From Uliginosibacterium paludis (GTDB taxonomy: Bacteria; Pseudomonadota; Gammaproteobacteria; Burkholderiales; Rhodocyclaceae), in NCBI RefSeq assembly GCF_039631355.1, contig NZ_JBDIVF010000003.1, forward strand, positions 618,617 through 682,616: DNA of 64,000 nucleotides. The letters are read 5' to 3'. Shown one piece after another: positions 32,582-41,774 of this stretch (position 1 is the stretch's first letter; every line of letters starts with the position of its first letter). The notes beneath the pieces are model-generated. The model had not been told where the DNA came from, did no database searches, and saw only the letters and a list, made by a program, of their open reading frames with translations. A program made the translations under genes and the position numbers.

Positions 32582-32878
32582 ATGTCCGTACTGACCATCA
32601 TGCCCTCCGGAAAGACGACCGAAGTCAGCCCGGGAACCTCGCTGATCTCCGCCATCACCGCCTCCGGCGAGACGCTCGCCTGCACCTGTGGCGGCCAGGG
32701 TGGTTGCGAGTCCAGCCATGTCTTCATCCTCGAAGGCCGCAAGACCTTGTCCAAGGCCGAGCGCACCGAACACGCGATGCTCGACGGCATCGTCGGCGTG
32801 AGCTCCAAGTCTCGTCTGGCCTGCCAGGCCAGGATGGGCGAAGAGGCCGTCACGGTCGAGATCCTGTCCTTCGTCTGA
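32582..32878 (+). CDS. [2Fe-2S] ferredoxin-fold protein with altered ligand motif
   Basis: A 98-aa protein of plant/adrenodoxin-type ferredoxin length. In the family the ligands are C-x4/5-C-x2-C and a distant Cys. Here the loop reads LACTCGGQGGCESSHVF: Cys36 and Cys42 fit the first two, the third position is Ser45, and an extra Cys34 lies two residues before. The fourth, Cys81, is in SRLACQARM. It may bind its cluster with Cys34 or Ser45. AGGAG precedes the start. It is in the nifB operon and probably carries electrons. Confidence 0.8.
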   Translation: MSVLTIMPSGKTTEVSPGTSLISAITASGETLACTCGGQGGCESSHVFILEGRKTLSKAERTEHAMLDGIVGVSSKSRLACQARMGEEAVTVEILSFV

Positions 32879-32952
32879 GCCGCAGCGCCGGGGCGGCAAC
32901 GCCTCCGGCCCGCGTACTGAAAACAAAAGATCCCCAACAGAGAGCACCCATC

Positions 32953-33195
32953 ATGAGTTACGACGCAATCAAGGCCGATCGCCAGTTGTGCACCGGCTAT
33001 CGCAAGGGCGGCCAGGCCGCCAAATGCAACGGACAGCTGTACCGCTGCACGGCCTGTGCCACCACCGGTTGCCGCCAGACCTATGTCGACAACTGTTCGG
33101 AACAGGCTTTCGATGTGAACTGGAAGTGCGTCAAGTGCGGCGCCATCAACCAGAAGGAAGGCCCGCTCAACTTCGTCAACCGCATCGGTGCCTGA
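32953..33195 (+). CDS. Small cysteine-rich nif-operon protein
   Basis: An 80-aa protein with eight cysteines. They include two CxxC pairs (RCTAC and KCVKC) plus Cys in GYRKGGQAAKCNG, TTGCRQ and VDNCSEQ. The pattern suggests a zinc ribbon or an Fe-S cluster. Two arginine/lysine-rich loops are present. It lies 74 bp after the ferredoxin gene. I do not recognise a named family. Confidence 0.7.
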   Translation: MSYDAIKADRQLCTGYRKGGQAAKCNGQLYRCTACATTGCRQTYVDNCSEQAFDVNWKCVKCGAINQKEGPLNFVNRIGA

Positions 33196-33247
33196 GCCCG
33201 CGGCGATGGTCAGCAGACCATCGCCCGAACACACCGGAGAAGCCTGC

Positions 33248-33628
33248 ATGGCGAACATCCGAACGAACGCCCTCTTCAATGCCGCCACCCTGGCCAACAT
33301 CGAGGAGGCCGGCAGCTCCATCCTGATCCTGACCGAGGGGCTGGAGCGCGAGGAATTCCTGCGCTCGCGCCTCACCCGCGGCGAGGCCGTGCGCCTGCTT
33401 CAGCTGATGGCAGACAGCATCGGCCAGCTGCCGGCCAGCCTGCATGAGGCCATGCCGGAGCTCGGTTTCGATGGCTGGCGCAGCACTGCGAAACAGCTTG
33501 CCGGCGCTCGCGAGGCGGCCGACGAAGCACTCTGGTTTGCGGTGCTTTCGCTGGTGCCGGCCACCCTGATGTGGTTGCGGACCTACCGCCACAACCAGCC
33601 CGAGCTGTTCGTTTTCGCCACGCCCTGA
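33248..33628 (+). CDS. Hypothetical nif-operon protein
   Basis: A 126-aa, mostly helical protein from MANIRTNAL, preceded by a GGAGAAGC site. No cysteine ligands or signal peptide are visible. SILILTEGLEREEFLRSRL and ALWFAVLSLVPATLMWLRTY are the most distinctive stretches. It follows the Cys-rich gene in the same direction. The role is unknown. Confidence 0.6.
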   Translation: MANIRTNALFNAATLANIEEAGSSILILTEGLEREEFLRSRLTRGEAVRLLQLMADSIGQLPASLHEAMPELGFDGWRSTAKQLAGAREAADEALWFAVLSLVPATLMWLRTYRHNQPELFVFATP

Positions 33629-33664
33629 GCCTCGCGCAAGCGCCTGAAGAAAGGAAATTGCCCG

Positions 33665-34021
33665 ATGTCCCGCTCCTGCCGAATCCTGCTGCCTGCCGGG
33701 CAGCTTCCTGCATCGGGCGCGGTGCAGGCGGGTCTCAAGTCATTGGGCTACCAGCTCGATCTCGAGGGCCTCGATCTGGCGGACGCGAGCGGTTTTCAGG
33801 GCTGCGTGCTCGATGGCGAGGATGCCGGCTTTTCGGTCGCACGGGACGATGAAGGCCTGACCCTGCGCTGGTCGGGCGACCCGCGCGAGCAGTGTGCCGC
33901 GCTGATGCTCGCCCGCGCGCTGCAGACGCTCACGGATGCCACCGTCAGCATCGGTGGCGGCGCGCCGGTTCAGGCCGCAGCACTCGGGCAGCGTGTGAGC
34001 GAGCTGCTGGAAGAAATGTAG
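33665..34021 (+). CDS. Hypothetical nif-operon protein
   Basis: A 118-aa protein beginning MSRSCRILLPAGQLPASG, preceded by AAAGGAAATT. The C-terminal half (REQCAALMLARALQTLTDAT) is helical. No domain recognised. It lies 36 bp after the previous gene and 9 bp before the next. Confidence 0.55.
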   Translation: MSRSCRILLPAGQLPASGAVQAGLKSLGYQLDLEGLDLADASGFQGCVLDGEDAGFSVARDDEGLTLRWSGDPREQCAALMLARALQTLTDATVSIGGGAPVQAAALGQRVSELLEEM

Positions 34022-34030
34022 GCACCTGCG

Positions 34031-34198
34031 ATGAAGCTTGGCCAGCTGATCGCCCTGCTCAAGGAGTATCCGGCCGAGGCCAGCGTGCTGCTCGAGGGCG
34101 ACGCCGGCTATTCACCCCTCGGCGGGCTCAGCCTGATCCGGAATGAAGGGGGACTGCCGGACGAGCTGATCTTTCATCCGGATATGACGCCCGACTGA
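34031..34198 (+). CDS. Small protein, last gene of the nifB run
   Basis: A 55-aa protein read directly from the sequence (MKLGQLIALLKEYPAEASVL to FHPDMTPD). It starts 9 bp after the preceding stop, with similar codon usage. The N-terminal helix is amphipathic. It may be translationally coupled. Unknown function; the call rests on position and codon use only. Confidence 0.5.
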   Translation: MKLGQLIALLKEYPAEASVLLEGDAGYSPLGGLSLIRNEGGLPDELIFHPDMTPD

Positions 34199-34220
34199 AT
34201 GGCACACGCGCCCGGCGCCT

Positions 34221-37200
34221 TCAGTCCAGCAGCCTGCGCACGCTTTCGGCGTCGACCGGTCTGGAGTACAGATAGCCCTGACTGAAGCGGCAGCCTTCAT
34301 CGAGCAGGAAACGGTGCTGGGCCTCGGTCTCGACGCCCTCGGCCACCACATCCAGCCCCACGGACTCACCGAGCTTGAGCACCGCCCGCGCGATGGCCGC
34401 ATCGTTGTTGTCGCCCGGAATGTCACACACGAAGGAGCGGTCGAGCTTGAGCTTGCTGACCGGCAGACGCTTGAGATAGGCCAGCGACGAATAGCCGGTG
34501 CCGAAGTCGTCGATCGCGATGCCGAAGCCGAGCGTGCGCAGCCGCTCGAGCCGCTGGATGGCTTCACGGCTTTCATGCATCACGAAGCTCTCGGTGAGCT
34601 CGAGCGTGATGAGCGCGGGATCACAGCCGGTCTCGAACAGGATCTGCTGCGCCAGCGCCACGAAATCGGCCTGCATGATCTGTTTGCCGGAAACATTCAC
34701 CGCCATGAAGGACAGCGCGATGCCGGCATCCTGCCAGCGCTTCATCTGCAGGCAGGCCGTGCGCAGCACCCAGGCCCCCAGCGGGTGGATGAGGGCGCTC
34801 TCTTCAGCAGCGGGGATGAACTTGGCCGGCGGCACCCAGCCGCGGATTTCATGATGCCAGCGCACCAGCGCCTCGACACCGGCACAGCGGCGCGTCTTCA
34901 CATCCACCACCGGCTGGTAGTGAAGCTGCAACGCCCCCGCATCGAGCGCCTGATGCAGCTCGGTCTGCAGGGCCATGCGCTCGACCAGCGAGGCCGACAT
35001 TTCGGCGTCATAGAAATGAATCTGGTTCTTGCCCGAAGCCTTGGCGCGGTACATCGCCAGATCGGCATTCTTGAGCAGGCTGCCGGCGTCCTGCCCGTCC
35101 TCGGGATAGCAGGCAATCCCCATGCTGGCCGAGATGCAGAAATCACCGAAGCCCACGTTCATTGGCGTGGAAAGAGCTTCGAGGATTTTCTGTGCGACCT
35201 GCATGAACCCCAGCTGCTGCTCGACGTTTTCGATCAGCACGAGGAACTCGTCGCCGCCCAGGCGGCCCACGGTATCGCTCTGACGCGTGGAGGCCTTGAT
35301 CCGCTCGGCCACGATGCACAGCAGCGCATCCCCAGCGGTATGGCCCAGGGTGTCATTGACCTGCTTGAAGTTGTCGATGTCGATGAAAATCAGCGCCAGG
35401 CGATGCGGACCCCGTGCAGCGTTCTGAACGGCATGCCGGAGGCGGTCGGCAAACAGGGTGCGGTTCGGAATGTCGGTCAGCACGTCATAGTGCGCCAGAT
35501 AGTTGATCCGCTCCTGCGAGACTTTCTGCTCGGTGATGTCGTAGAGCGTGGCGATGTAGCGGTCCAGTCGGCCCGCATCGTCGCGCATCGAGGAAATGTT
35601 GATCCACAGCGGCACGACGCGTCCGTCCTTGCGACGCTGCCAGATTTCGCCCTGCCAGCTGCCGGTCTGGCGCAGGGTGTCGCGCATCTCGTCGAAGAAG
35701 GCCGCATCATGCCGGTCCGACTGCAGGTCCTTCAGTGCCCGGCCGCGGATCTCCTCGCGGCTGTAGCCAAGGATCTGCTCGAAGGCCGGATTGACCTTGG
35801 TGATGGTCAGGTCCGGCAGTGCAATCAGGATGCCGTCGAGGGTGTTGTCGAACACATTGGCGGCCAGGCGGAGTTCCTCCTCGGCCTGGATGCGCACGGT
35901 GCAGTCCGCGACCGATACGATCACATAGCGGCGGTCTCCCTCCTGGAAGGGCGCAAGCCCGGCTTCGACCGGAAACTCGCTGCCATCGCGACGCCGTGCA
36001 TGCAGCTCACGACCCACGCCCATCTGGCGCGGCGTGGTCGTGCGGATGAACTGCGCCCGCATCTCGCGATGCGCTTCCCGCCGGCCGAGCGGAACCAGTA
36101 CTTCGATGGATTGCCCCAGGAGCTCGCTGCGCGCATAGCGGAAAATCTCCTCGGCGCGCTGATTCACCTTCTCGATCCGGCCCGACTCGTCGACCAGCAG
36201 CACGGCTTCCGGCATCAGATCGATCATGCGATCCAGCCGGGCCTCGACCTCCTGCTGCATTGCCTGCGCGAGCTTGATGTCTTCGATGTCGGTGTTGCTG
36301 CCGAACCATTTCACGATCCGGTCACGCACGTCCCGCATGGGCAGCGCCAGGGTACGGAACCAGCGATAGACACCATCGTGACGCCGGATGCGGAACTCGA
36401 TCATGAAGTCGGCGCCCCGGGCTGCCGTCGCGTTCCAGTGATCGATGGTGCGCTGCCGGTCTTCCGGATGAATCTGTTCGAGCCAGCCAAAGCCCAGCTG
36501 CAGGCTTTCGGCGACACCGGTGTAGCGCACCCATTGCGGGCTCAGATAGTCGCAGGGGCCATCCGGCGCGCAGGTCCACACCAGCTGTGGCAGTGATTCA
36601 GCGACCTGGCGGAAACGCCGCTCGTTCTCGCGCAGCGCCTCGGCGGCTTCGACCTGTTCGGTCAAATCCCGGTTCACCCCGACCAGGCGGACGGGCAGGC
36701 CATTGTCGTCACGTACCACGATAGCGGCCGACTGGATATGCCGCACGCTGCCGTCCGGCCAGAGGATGCGGAATTGCGTCGAGACGTTGTGGGCCGTCAG
36801 GACTGCATTGCGAAGCGTCGCCTCGACCGCTTCGATGTCGTCGGGATGCACGCGGCTGCGCCAGAAGTCGTAATCGGCTCCGCTGCGCCGGACGGCCTCC
36901 GGAGACTGGTAGATCTCGTGCTGGCGCTCGTCGAACTGCAGGCGGTTCGTTGCGAGGTCGCGCACCCAGACGCCGAGCTCGGCCGCCTGCGTGGCGAGCA
37001 TGAGATGTTTGCGGTTCTCGAGCAGTTGCGCTTCCATCTGCTTGCGCTCGCAGATATCCCGCCAGGTTGCCAGCAGCAAGCGGCGACCGCCGCGATGGAC
37101 GACGGAAGCCATGACATCCGTCCAGAGGTCCGTACCGTCCGGGCGCCGCCGCACCCATTCGAAGTGATGCGAGCCTTTCTCCAGCGCCTCCCGCATGTGC

Positions 37201-37961
37201 TGCCGTGCGACGGCCCGGGTGTTGCGACCCTCGGCCTGTTCTGGCGGCAGCAGGTCGAACAGCGAACGGCCGACGACCTGCTCGCCCGCCACGCCCAGCA
37301 TCCGCTCGGCTGCGCCATTGCACTCCAGCACGAGACCCGCTTCCGGATCGAGCACCACGAAGCCATCGGGCGAGAACTCGAACAGGGACGCGTAGCGCGT
37401 CTGGTAGTCCTGCAGTTCGCGCTCGATGCGTCGCATGGCAGTAAGGTCTTCAAACACCATCAGGGCGCTGGAGCGCTCGGCGTCTGGCATGCGACGCGGC
37501 GTCACCACCAGTCGCAGCCAGCGTCCATCCTCGCCCGCAAGTTCCTGGCTGAAGCCCTTGCCGAGGTGAATGGCGGTCTGCACGCGAGGCGCAAGCTCCG
37601 TCGCATCGAAGCGCCAGGGCAGATCATCGAAGGCCCAGCCTTCGGCGAGCAAGGCGCCCTTCAGGATCTGTTCGCAGGCGGCATTGAGCGGTGTGACATG
37701 CATCGATGCGCTGACCCGCAGCATCGGCTGGGGCAGCCCCTGAAGGAGCTCGGCCAGATCGTCGGACGATGGAACGCGGGGCTTGCGCTCACCACCGCGC
37801 CGAAGCGCACGCGTGGCAGGAAGCGCTGTGCAGCCCTGCGCGCCAGCCGGCGAAGAAGGGCTGGCAGCGTCGGTCAAATGCTTTTTCGTGCGTGCTGCGT
37901 TTCTCACGACCCGGTCCCTTGCGACGAGTGTTCTCGAGATGGCGAGCCACGCCCCGGGCAA
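34221..37961 (-). CDS. Multi-PAS GGDEF-EAL cyclic-di-GMP signalling protein
   Basis: About 1246 aa, with the N-terminal 60 residues uncertain. Roughly six PAS/PAC segments (about residues 70-810; for example SLFEFSPDGFVVLDPEAGLV, DYLSPQWVRYTG, VLLVDESGRIEKVNQRAEEI) precede GGDEF (825-985) and EAL (995-1240). The cyclase site GRLGGDEF is intact and RQSD five residues before it is a good inhibitory site. The EAL motif GVEALVRWH and IDDFGTGYSSL are also intact, so both activities are possible. No membrane helices are seen, so it probably senses a cytoplasmic or redox signal. Convergent with the nifB run (22-bp gap). Confidence 0.9.
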   Translation of the reverse strand: MPGAWLAISRTLVARDRVVRNAARTKKHLTDAASPSSPAGAQGCTALPATRALRRGGERKPRVPSSDDLAELLQGLPQPMLRVSASMHVTPLNAACEQILKGALLAEGWAFDDLPWRFDATELAPRVQTAIHLGKGFSQELAGEDGRWLRLVVTPRRMPDAERSSALMVFEDLTAMRRIERELQDYQTRYASLFEFSPDGFVVLDPEAGLVLECNGAAERMLGVAGEQVVGRSLFDLLPPEQAEGRNTRAVARQHMREALEKGSHHFEWVRRRPDGTDLWTDVMASVVHRGGRRLLLATWRDICERKQMEAQLLENRKHLMLATQAAELGVWVRDLATNRLQFDERQHEIYQSPEAVRRSGADYDFWRSRVHPDDIEAVEATLRNAVLTAHNVSTQFRILWPDGSVRHIQSAAIVVRDDNGLPVRLVGVNRDLTEQVEAAEALRENERRFRQVAESLPQLVWTCAPDGPCDYLSPQWVRYTGVAESLQLGFGWLEQIHPEDRQRTIDHWNATAARGADFMIEFRIRRHDGVYRWFRTLALPMRDVRDRIVKWFGSNTDIEDIKLAQAMQQEVEARLDRMIDLMPEAVLLVDESGRIEKVNQRAEEIFRYARSELLGQSIEVLVPLGRREAHREMRAQFIRTTTPRQMGVGRELHARRRDGSEFPVEAGLAPFQEGDRRYVIVSVADCTVRIQAEEELRLAANVFDNTLDGILIALPDLTITKVNPAFEQILGYSREEIRGRALKDLQSDRHDAAFFDEMRDTLRQTGSWQGEIWQRRKDGRVVPLWINISSMRDDAGRLDRYIATLYDITEQKVSQERINYLAHYDVLTDIPNRTLFADRLRHAVQNAARGPHRLALIFIDIDNFKQVNDTLGHTAGDALLCIVAERIKASTRQSDTVGRLGGDEFLVLIENVEQQLGFMQVAQKILEALSTPMNVGFGDFCISASMGIACYPEDGQDAGSLLKNADLAMYRAKASGKNQIHFYDAEMSASLVERMALQTELHQALDAGALQLHYQPVVDVKTRRCAGVEALVRWHHEIRGWVPPAKFIPAAEESALIHPLGAWVLRTACLQMKRWQDAGIALSFMAVNVSGKQIMQADFVALAQQILFETGCDPALITLELTESFVMHESREAIQRLERLRTLGFGIAIDDFGTGYSSLAYLKRLPVSKLKLDRSFVCDIPGDNNDAAIARAVLKLGESVGLDVVAEGVETEAQHRFLLDEGCRFSQGYLYSRPVDAESVRRLLD

Positions 37962-38242
37962 CCGGATGCCCCGGGGCGTGATCCGGATCTAGCACGACAC
38001 GGCCTGGCGGCATCAGGCGACAATCGAGCTCGATCACCCGGGCAGGAACCTGACGCTGCCAGGCCGGGCTGCACGGAGACGGAAAGGCATGCCCGACCCG
38101 CACAGCGGACTCGCGAAGTCGACAGGCATCCTCAGGGCACGCCCGTCTACGACGGCTTTCCGGCATTCATCGGTGGCGCGCGAATACGGAGAATCCCCTA
38201 AGTGCGCTTGCGGGCAGCTTCCGGCCAGTCGTTCCGGTGAGC

Positions 38243-39130
38243 TCAGGGACGCTCAGCGCCGCGCCGCCACTCGCCCGGACTGAAACCGGTCATGCGCCGG
38301 AAGACGCCCGAGAAATGGGCGTGAGAGGCGAAGCCGAGGCTGCCTGCAATCTCGGTCACGCTCTCACGGTCCATCCGCAGGCGGCGCTTGGCATGCTCGA
38401 TGCGCCGGACCATCACGAACTGATGCGGCGCCATGCCGAAGGCGTCACGAAAGGCCTGGCTGAAATGGGAGCGCGACAGACCGGCCAGCGCCGCCATCTC
38501 TGCAATGCTGAGCGCTGCGCCTAGGTTCTCTTCGATGTAATCGGCCACACGACGCAGGCGCCAGTCGGCCAGTACCTCGCGCCGACCCGTGCCCTGCCCG
38601 GCCAGGCGCTCGGCAAGCTTGGCAAAAGCTGCCAGGGCCAGGGACTCGCAGAACATTACATTGCGGAAGGGACGCTCGAGCTCTTCGGCCAGCATGAGCG
38701 AGATCCGGCTGATGGCGGCATCCGTGCCGGGCATGCCGGGCCTGAGCAGTTCAGGCCGCAGCCCGTGCCGGTCCGCGATCTCCTCCCAAAGCGAAACCGG
38801 CAGGTGCAGCGACAGGGTATTGCTGGGCCCCGTCCACCGGTTCCGACTCGGTACCTGAGCGGGCAGCAGGCTCAGGTCGCCAAAGCGCATCTGGCCGATG
38901 TAGCGGCGATCGGTTTCGAGTTCGAACACCGCGCCCCGCTCGGCAAGGCAGACGGCAATCAGGTGATGGTTGAGGCCGGGATTGGAGTGCCCTTCAGGAT
39001 TGCTGCCCATGCGCCAGCGGCCAACCATGAAGTTGTCGGTCCCCAGAACCTGCGTGCGTCCATGCGGCACGACGAAGTCCGGCAGCGGGCCGATATCGAA
39101 CTGGAAGCCTTTCCCCGGGTTGAACTTCAT
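38243..39130 (-). CDS. AraC-family transcriptional regulator
   Basis: A 295-aa protein. The C-terminal 100 residues carry two helix-turn-helix motifs (IAEMAALAGLSRSHFSQAF, VTEIAGSLGFASHAHFSGVF) and end FSPGEWRRG, typical of AraC/XylS. The N-terminal 180 residues are an unassigned sensing domain. The start at 39130 has GGAGG seven bases upstream; an upstream ATG at 39157 is less likely. It is divergent from the GFA/hydrolase genes and may control them. Confidence 0.88.
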   Translation of the reverse strand: MKFNPGKGFQFDIGPLPDFVVPHGRTQVLGTDNFMVGRWRMGSNPEGHSNPGLNHHLIAVCLAERGAVFELETDRRYIGQMRFGDLSLLPAQVPSRNRWTGPSNTLSLHLPVSLWEEIADRHGLRPELLRPGMPGTDAAISRISLMLAEELERPFRNVMFCESLALAAFAKLAERLAGQGTGRREVLADWRLRRVADYIEENLGAALSIAEMAALAGLSRSHFSQAFRDAFGMAPHQFVMVRRIEHAKRRLRMDRESVTEIAGSLGFASHAHFSGVFRRMTGFSPGEWRRGAERP

Positions 39131-39406
39131 CGCAAGACCTCCGGCAGACCGCAGCAAACAGCCGGACGATTATGTACATCGCCGGCTGATTGTGGAAGCG
39201 CCCCTTCCGGCCCGTTTGGCATAGTCCGGGTGCGAGGAGGCCTGCTGCTCGAAGCGGTCCGGAATCGCAGCCGGAAATGCCCGGCGAACGCGGCCGCCGG
39301 ACAGCAAGGGCGATGCCTCGCGGCCGGCAGCGGCCGATGCCCGGCACCTGTCGGGGCACACCGATGCCCGGATCCTTTCGCCACACTTGAAGAAACGGAG
39401 AACGTC

Positions 39407-39829
39407 ATGCCCATGCTGACAGGAGCCTGCCTCTGCGGCGCAGTGAAATACAGCACCAGCGCGGCGCCGGTGATAAGCGGAAACTGCCATTGTCGCGATT
39501 GCCAGCGCAGCTCCGGCAGCGCCTATGCGCCGGTGTTCTTCGTGCCGCAAGGGGCGCTGAGCATCCGCGGAGAGGTTCGTTACTACCAGAGCACCGGCGG
39601 CAGCGGCCTGCCGGTCAGGCGAGGCTTCTGTCCGGTCTGCGGTTCGCAGCTCTTCGCCCTGGCAGAGCTCATGCCCGGCCTGATTTCGGTGCGGGCCGGC
39701 ACTCTGGATGACACGCGTCAGTATCAGTCCGGCGTGGAGATCTTCGTCAGCCAGGCGGCCGTGTGGGATCACATTCCGGACGAGGCCCTGAAGTTCGACA
39801 CCCTGCCGCCACGAACGCCCGGCGCCTGA
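39407..39829 (+). CDS. GFA (glutathione-dependent formaldehyde-activating)-family protein
   Basis: A 140-aa zinc-binding protein. The Cys pattern CLCG, CHCRDC and FCPVCGSQLF is that of the GFA/CENP-V fold. Most family members are not formaldehyde enzymes, so no reaction is claimed. An ACGGAG site precedes the start at MPMLTGACLCG. It lies in a short plus-strand cluster with the hydrolase and SnoaL genes. Confidence 0.85.
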   Translation: MPMLTGACLCGAVKYSTSAAPVISGNCHCRDCQRSSGSAYAPVFFVPQGALSIRGEVRYYQSTGGSGLPVRRGFCPVCGSQLFALAELMPGLISVRAGTLDDTRQYQSGVEIFVSQAAVWDHIPDEALKFDTLPPRTPGA

Positions 39830-39942
39830 CCCTGAGCAATCAGGCCTGGCATCTGTCGCAGCGCTACAAGCACTCGCACTGCACGCCAGCCCCTCCCCGC
39901 AAGACCGCCTCAGCCTGAAGTCGCTACATCCGGGAGACCCTC

Positions 39943-40824
39943 ATGCAGATCCTCAGTGTTTCACTGCCCGCACCGGGCGCTTTGCTCGCCGGCCGCCTGC
40001 TGCATCCCGAAGGCCCCGGCCCCTGGCCTGCCATTGTGGTGACAGGTTCCTGGACCAGCGTGAAGGAGCAGATGCCGATGACATGGGCTCGCGCGCTGGT
40101 GTCGAGCGGCCTGGCGGCTCTGGTTTTCGACTTTCGCGGCTGGGGTGAAACCGGTGGAGCGCCGCGTTACACCGAAGCGCCGGAAAGCAAGATCGAAGAT
40201 CTCATGGCTGCATTCGACTGGCTCGCGCAGCAGCCCGGCATCGACCGCGATCGAATCGGCGGACTGGCACTCTGCGCTTCCGCGGGCTACATGGCTCACG
40301 CTGCTGCGCGCAGCGATGTGCCGCGGGCCATCGCACTGGTCGCGCCGTGGCTGCATGACCACGACATCCTGCTGGAGGTTTATGGCGGCGCAGAAGGCGT
40401 GAAGCAGCTCGAGGTGCTCGGCTGTGACAAGGCTGACGTGGTGATCGAGGCAGCCAGCGCCAGCAATGCCGAGGCCCTGATGTATCAGGTGCCCTACTAC
40501 ACCGAACCCTCACGGGGCCTGATCGCGGCCTGGGACAATCGCTTTGCGCTGCGCTCCTGGCCGCTCTGGCTGGGCTTCGACGGCATCGCCGCGGCGGGGG
40601 CTCTGAAGACGCCTGTCTGCCTCATCCATTCGGACGCCGCCGCCATCCCGAAGGGGGCGCGGCGCTTTGCCGAACGACTCGGAAAACGGGTCACCCAGCA
40701 CTGGCTGGAGGGCATCAGCCAGTTCGATTTCTACGACCGGCCGGATGTGGTCGCCCAGGGCTGCCAGCTTGTGCGGGCGCACTTCATCCGCCATGGCCTG
40801 CTCCGTGGAAAGGAGGCGATGTAA
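39943..40824 (+). CDS. Alpha/beta hydrolase
   Basis: A 293-aa enzyme. The nucleophile elbow is LALCASAGYMAH (Ser in C-A-S-A-G) near residue 112, the oxyanion region is VVTGSWTSV, and the Asp/His part is CLIHSDAAA and EGISQFDFYDRP. It resembles dienelactone hydrolase/Xaa-Pro-like peptidases of the DUF-type. It has no signal peptide. The stop overlaps the start of the next gene by one base (TAATG), with AGGAGG just before it, so the two are coupled. Confidence 0.82.
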   Translation: MQILSVSLPAPGALLAGRLLHPEGPGPWPAIVVTGSWTSVKEQMPMTWARALVSSGLAALVFDFRGWGETGGAPRYTEAPESKIEDLMAAFDWLAQQPGIDRDRIGGLALCASAGYMAHAAARSDVPRAIALVAPWLHDHDILLEVYGGAEGVKQLEVLGCDKADVVIEAASASNAEALMYQVPYYTEPSRGLIAAWDNRFALRSWPLWLGFDGIAAAGALKTPVCLIHSDAAAIPKGARRFAERLGKRVTQHWLEGISQFDFYDRPDVVAQGCQLVRAHFIRHGLLRGKEAM

Positions 40825-41330
40825 TGGCTCACCAACAAGGCTCCAAAGCGAATGCTGATGAAATCAGCCTGCGCAAACTCGTCCGGGATTTCGGCGCCTT
40901 TGCCGACAACGGACTGTTCGATCAGCTGGGCACACTGTTCGCGCCGGAAGTCCGGCTCGACTACAGCGCGCTCGGCGCCCCCGCAGTACAGCTCTCTCGT
41001 GAAGCACTGATCGGAAACTGGGCAAGCCTGCTGCCCGGCTTCGATCTCACTCTCCATGACATCGACATTTCAGATCTGACACTCACTGCCGATACTGCCC
41101 GTTGCGAAGCCGCCCTGCAGGCCGATCACTTCGTGGGCGCGCACTACTGGCAGCTTACCGGCCGCTACAGCTTCGAACTGCGCCGGACCAGCGTTCGCTG
41201 GAACATTGCATGCTGGGAGATCACCGCCCTGACCCTGTCGCTGGACGGAGAACTGGGCAGCCGCGAGGTTTTGGCTGCCGCGACGGCAAACGTGAGCAGG
41301 CGACGATCTGCTGAATCAGCCGCACGCTGA
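40824..41330 (+). CDS. SnoaL/NTF2-like protein
   Basis: A 168-aa protein with the NTF2-like fold pattern: an N-terminal helix (ISLRKLVRDFGAFADNGLFD), a core strand region (VRLDYSALGAPAVQLSREAL) and strands HYWQLTGRYSFELRR. SnoaL-type proteins act as cyclases, isomerases or binding proteins; none is predicted here. Coupled to the hydrolase gene. Confidence 0.78.
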   Translation: MAHQQGSKANADEISLRKLVRDFGAFADNGLFDQLGTLFAPEVRLDYSALGAPAVQLSREALIGNWASLLPGFDLTLHDIDISDLTLTADTARCEAALQADHFVGAHYWQLTGRYSFELRRTSVRWNIACWEITALTLSLDGELGSREVLAAATANVSRRRSAESAAR

Positions 41331-41362
41331 ATCCGCACCGGATCAGTACGCGGGGCGCCCGA

Positions 41363-41761
41363 TCAGCCCTGGCCCAGCTCACGCATGAAGGCTTCCGTCC
41401 AGCGCATCACGCGAGGCATGCAGGCCTGCAGCCGGGCCTGCTGTTCCGGAATGTCGAAGTAGGTCGCCTCATGCTGGTAGGGCTGACGCATCCGGCCCAC
41501 GTCCCGTGCGTCATGACCCAGGTCGATCAGGCGCCCGTCTATGCGGTTGTACTGATGCTCGAAGTGTCCCTCGATGACACCGCCAAAGACCTGCCGCACG
41601 AACTGGGAGCCGTACTTGCAGGCACCGGAAAGATCTTCCGGCGGCAGCAGGCTGCGCTCTTTCGCCAGCTCACACCACATCCTGAAGGCGAAGTCCTTGG
41701 CCCGTGCAAAGCGCGCGTAGTCATAGACCAGGAGACCGTCCTGATGATCGATCAGACTCAT
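41363..41761 (-). CDS. Hypothetical protein, end of the draG-nifO operon
   Basis: A 132-aa protein from MSLIDHQDGLLVYDYARFA, with several histidines in DLGHDARDVGRMRQPYQHEA. No recognised domain. It follows the GST gene by 13 bp on the same strand. The upstream in-frame extension overlaps the GST gene and is not used. Confidence 0.6.
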   Translation of the reverse strand: MSLIDHQDGLLVYDYARFARAKDFAFRMWCELAKERSLLPPEDLSGACKYGSQFVRQVFGGVIEGHFEHQYNRIDGRLIDLGHDARDVGRMRQPYQHEATYFDIPEQQARLQACMPRVMRWTEAFMRELGQG

Positions 41762-41774
41762 TTTCCCTCCCCTG

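Noticed and set aside
34314..36596. 760-codon plus-strand frame within the PAS-GGDEF-EAL gene
   Set aside because: Antisense to a gene with clear GGDEF and EAL motifs; no ribosome site or domain.
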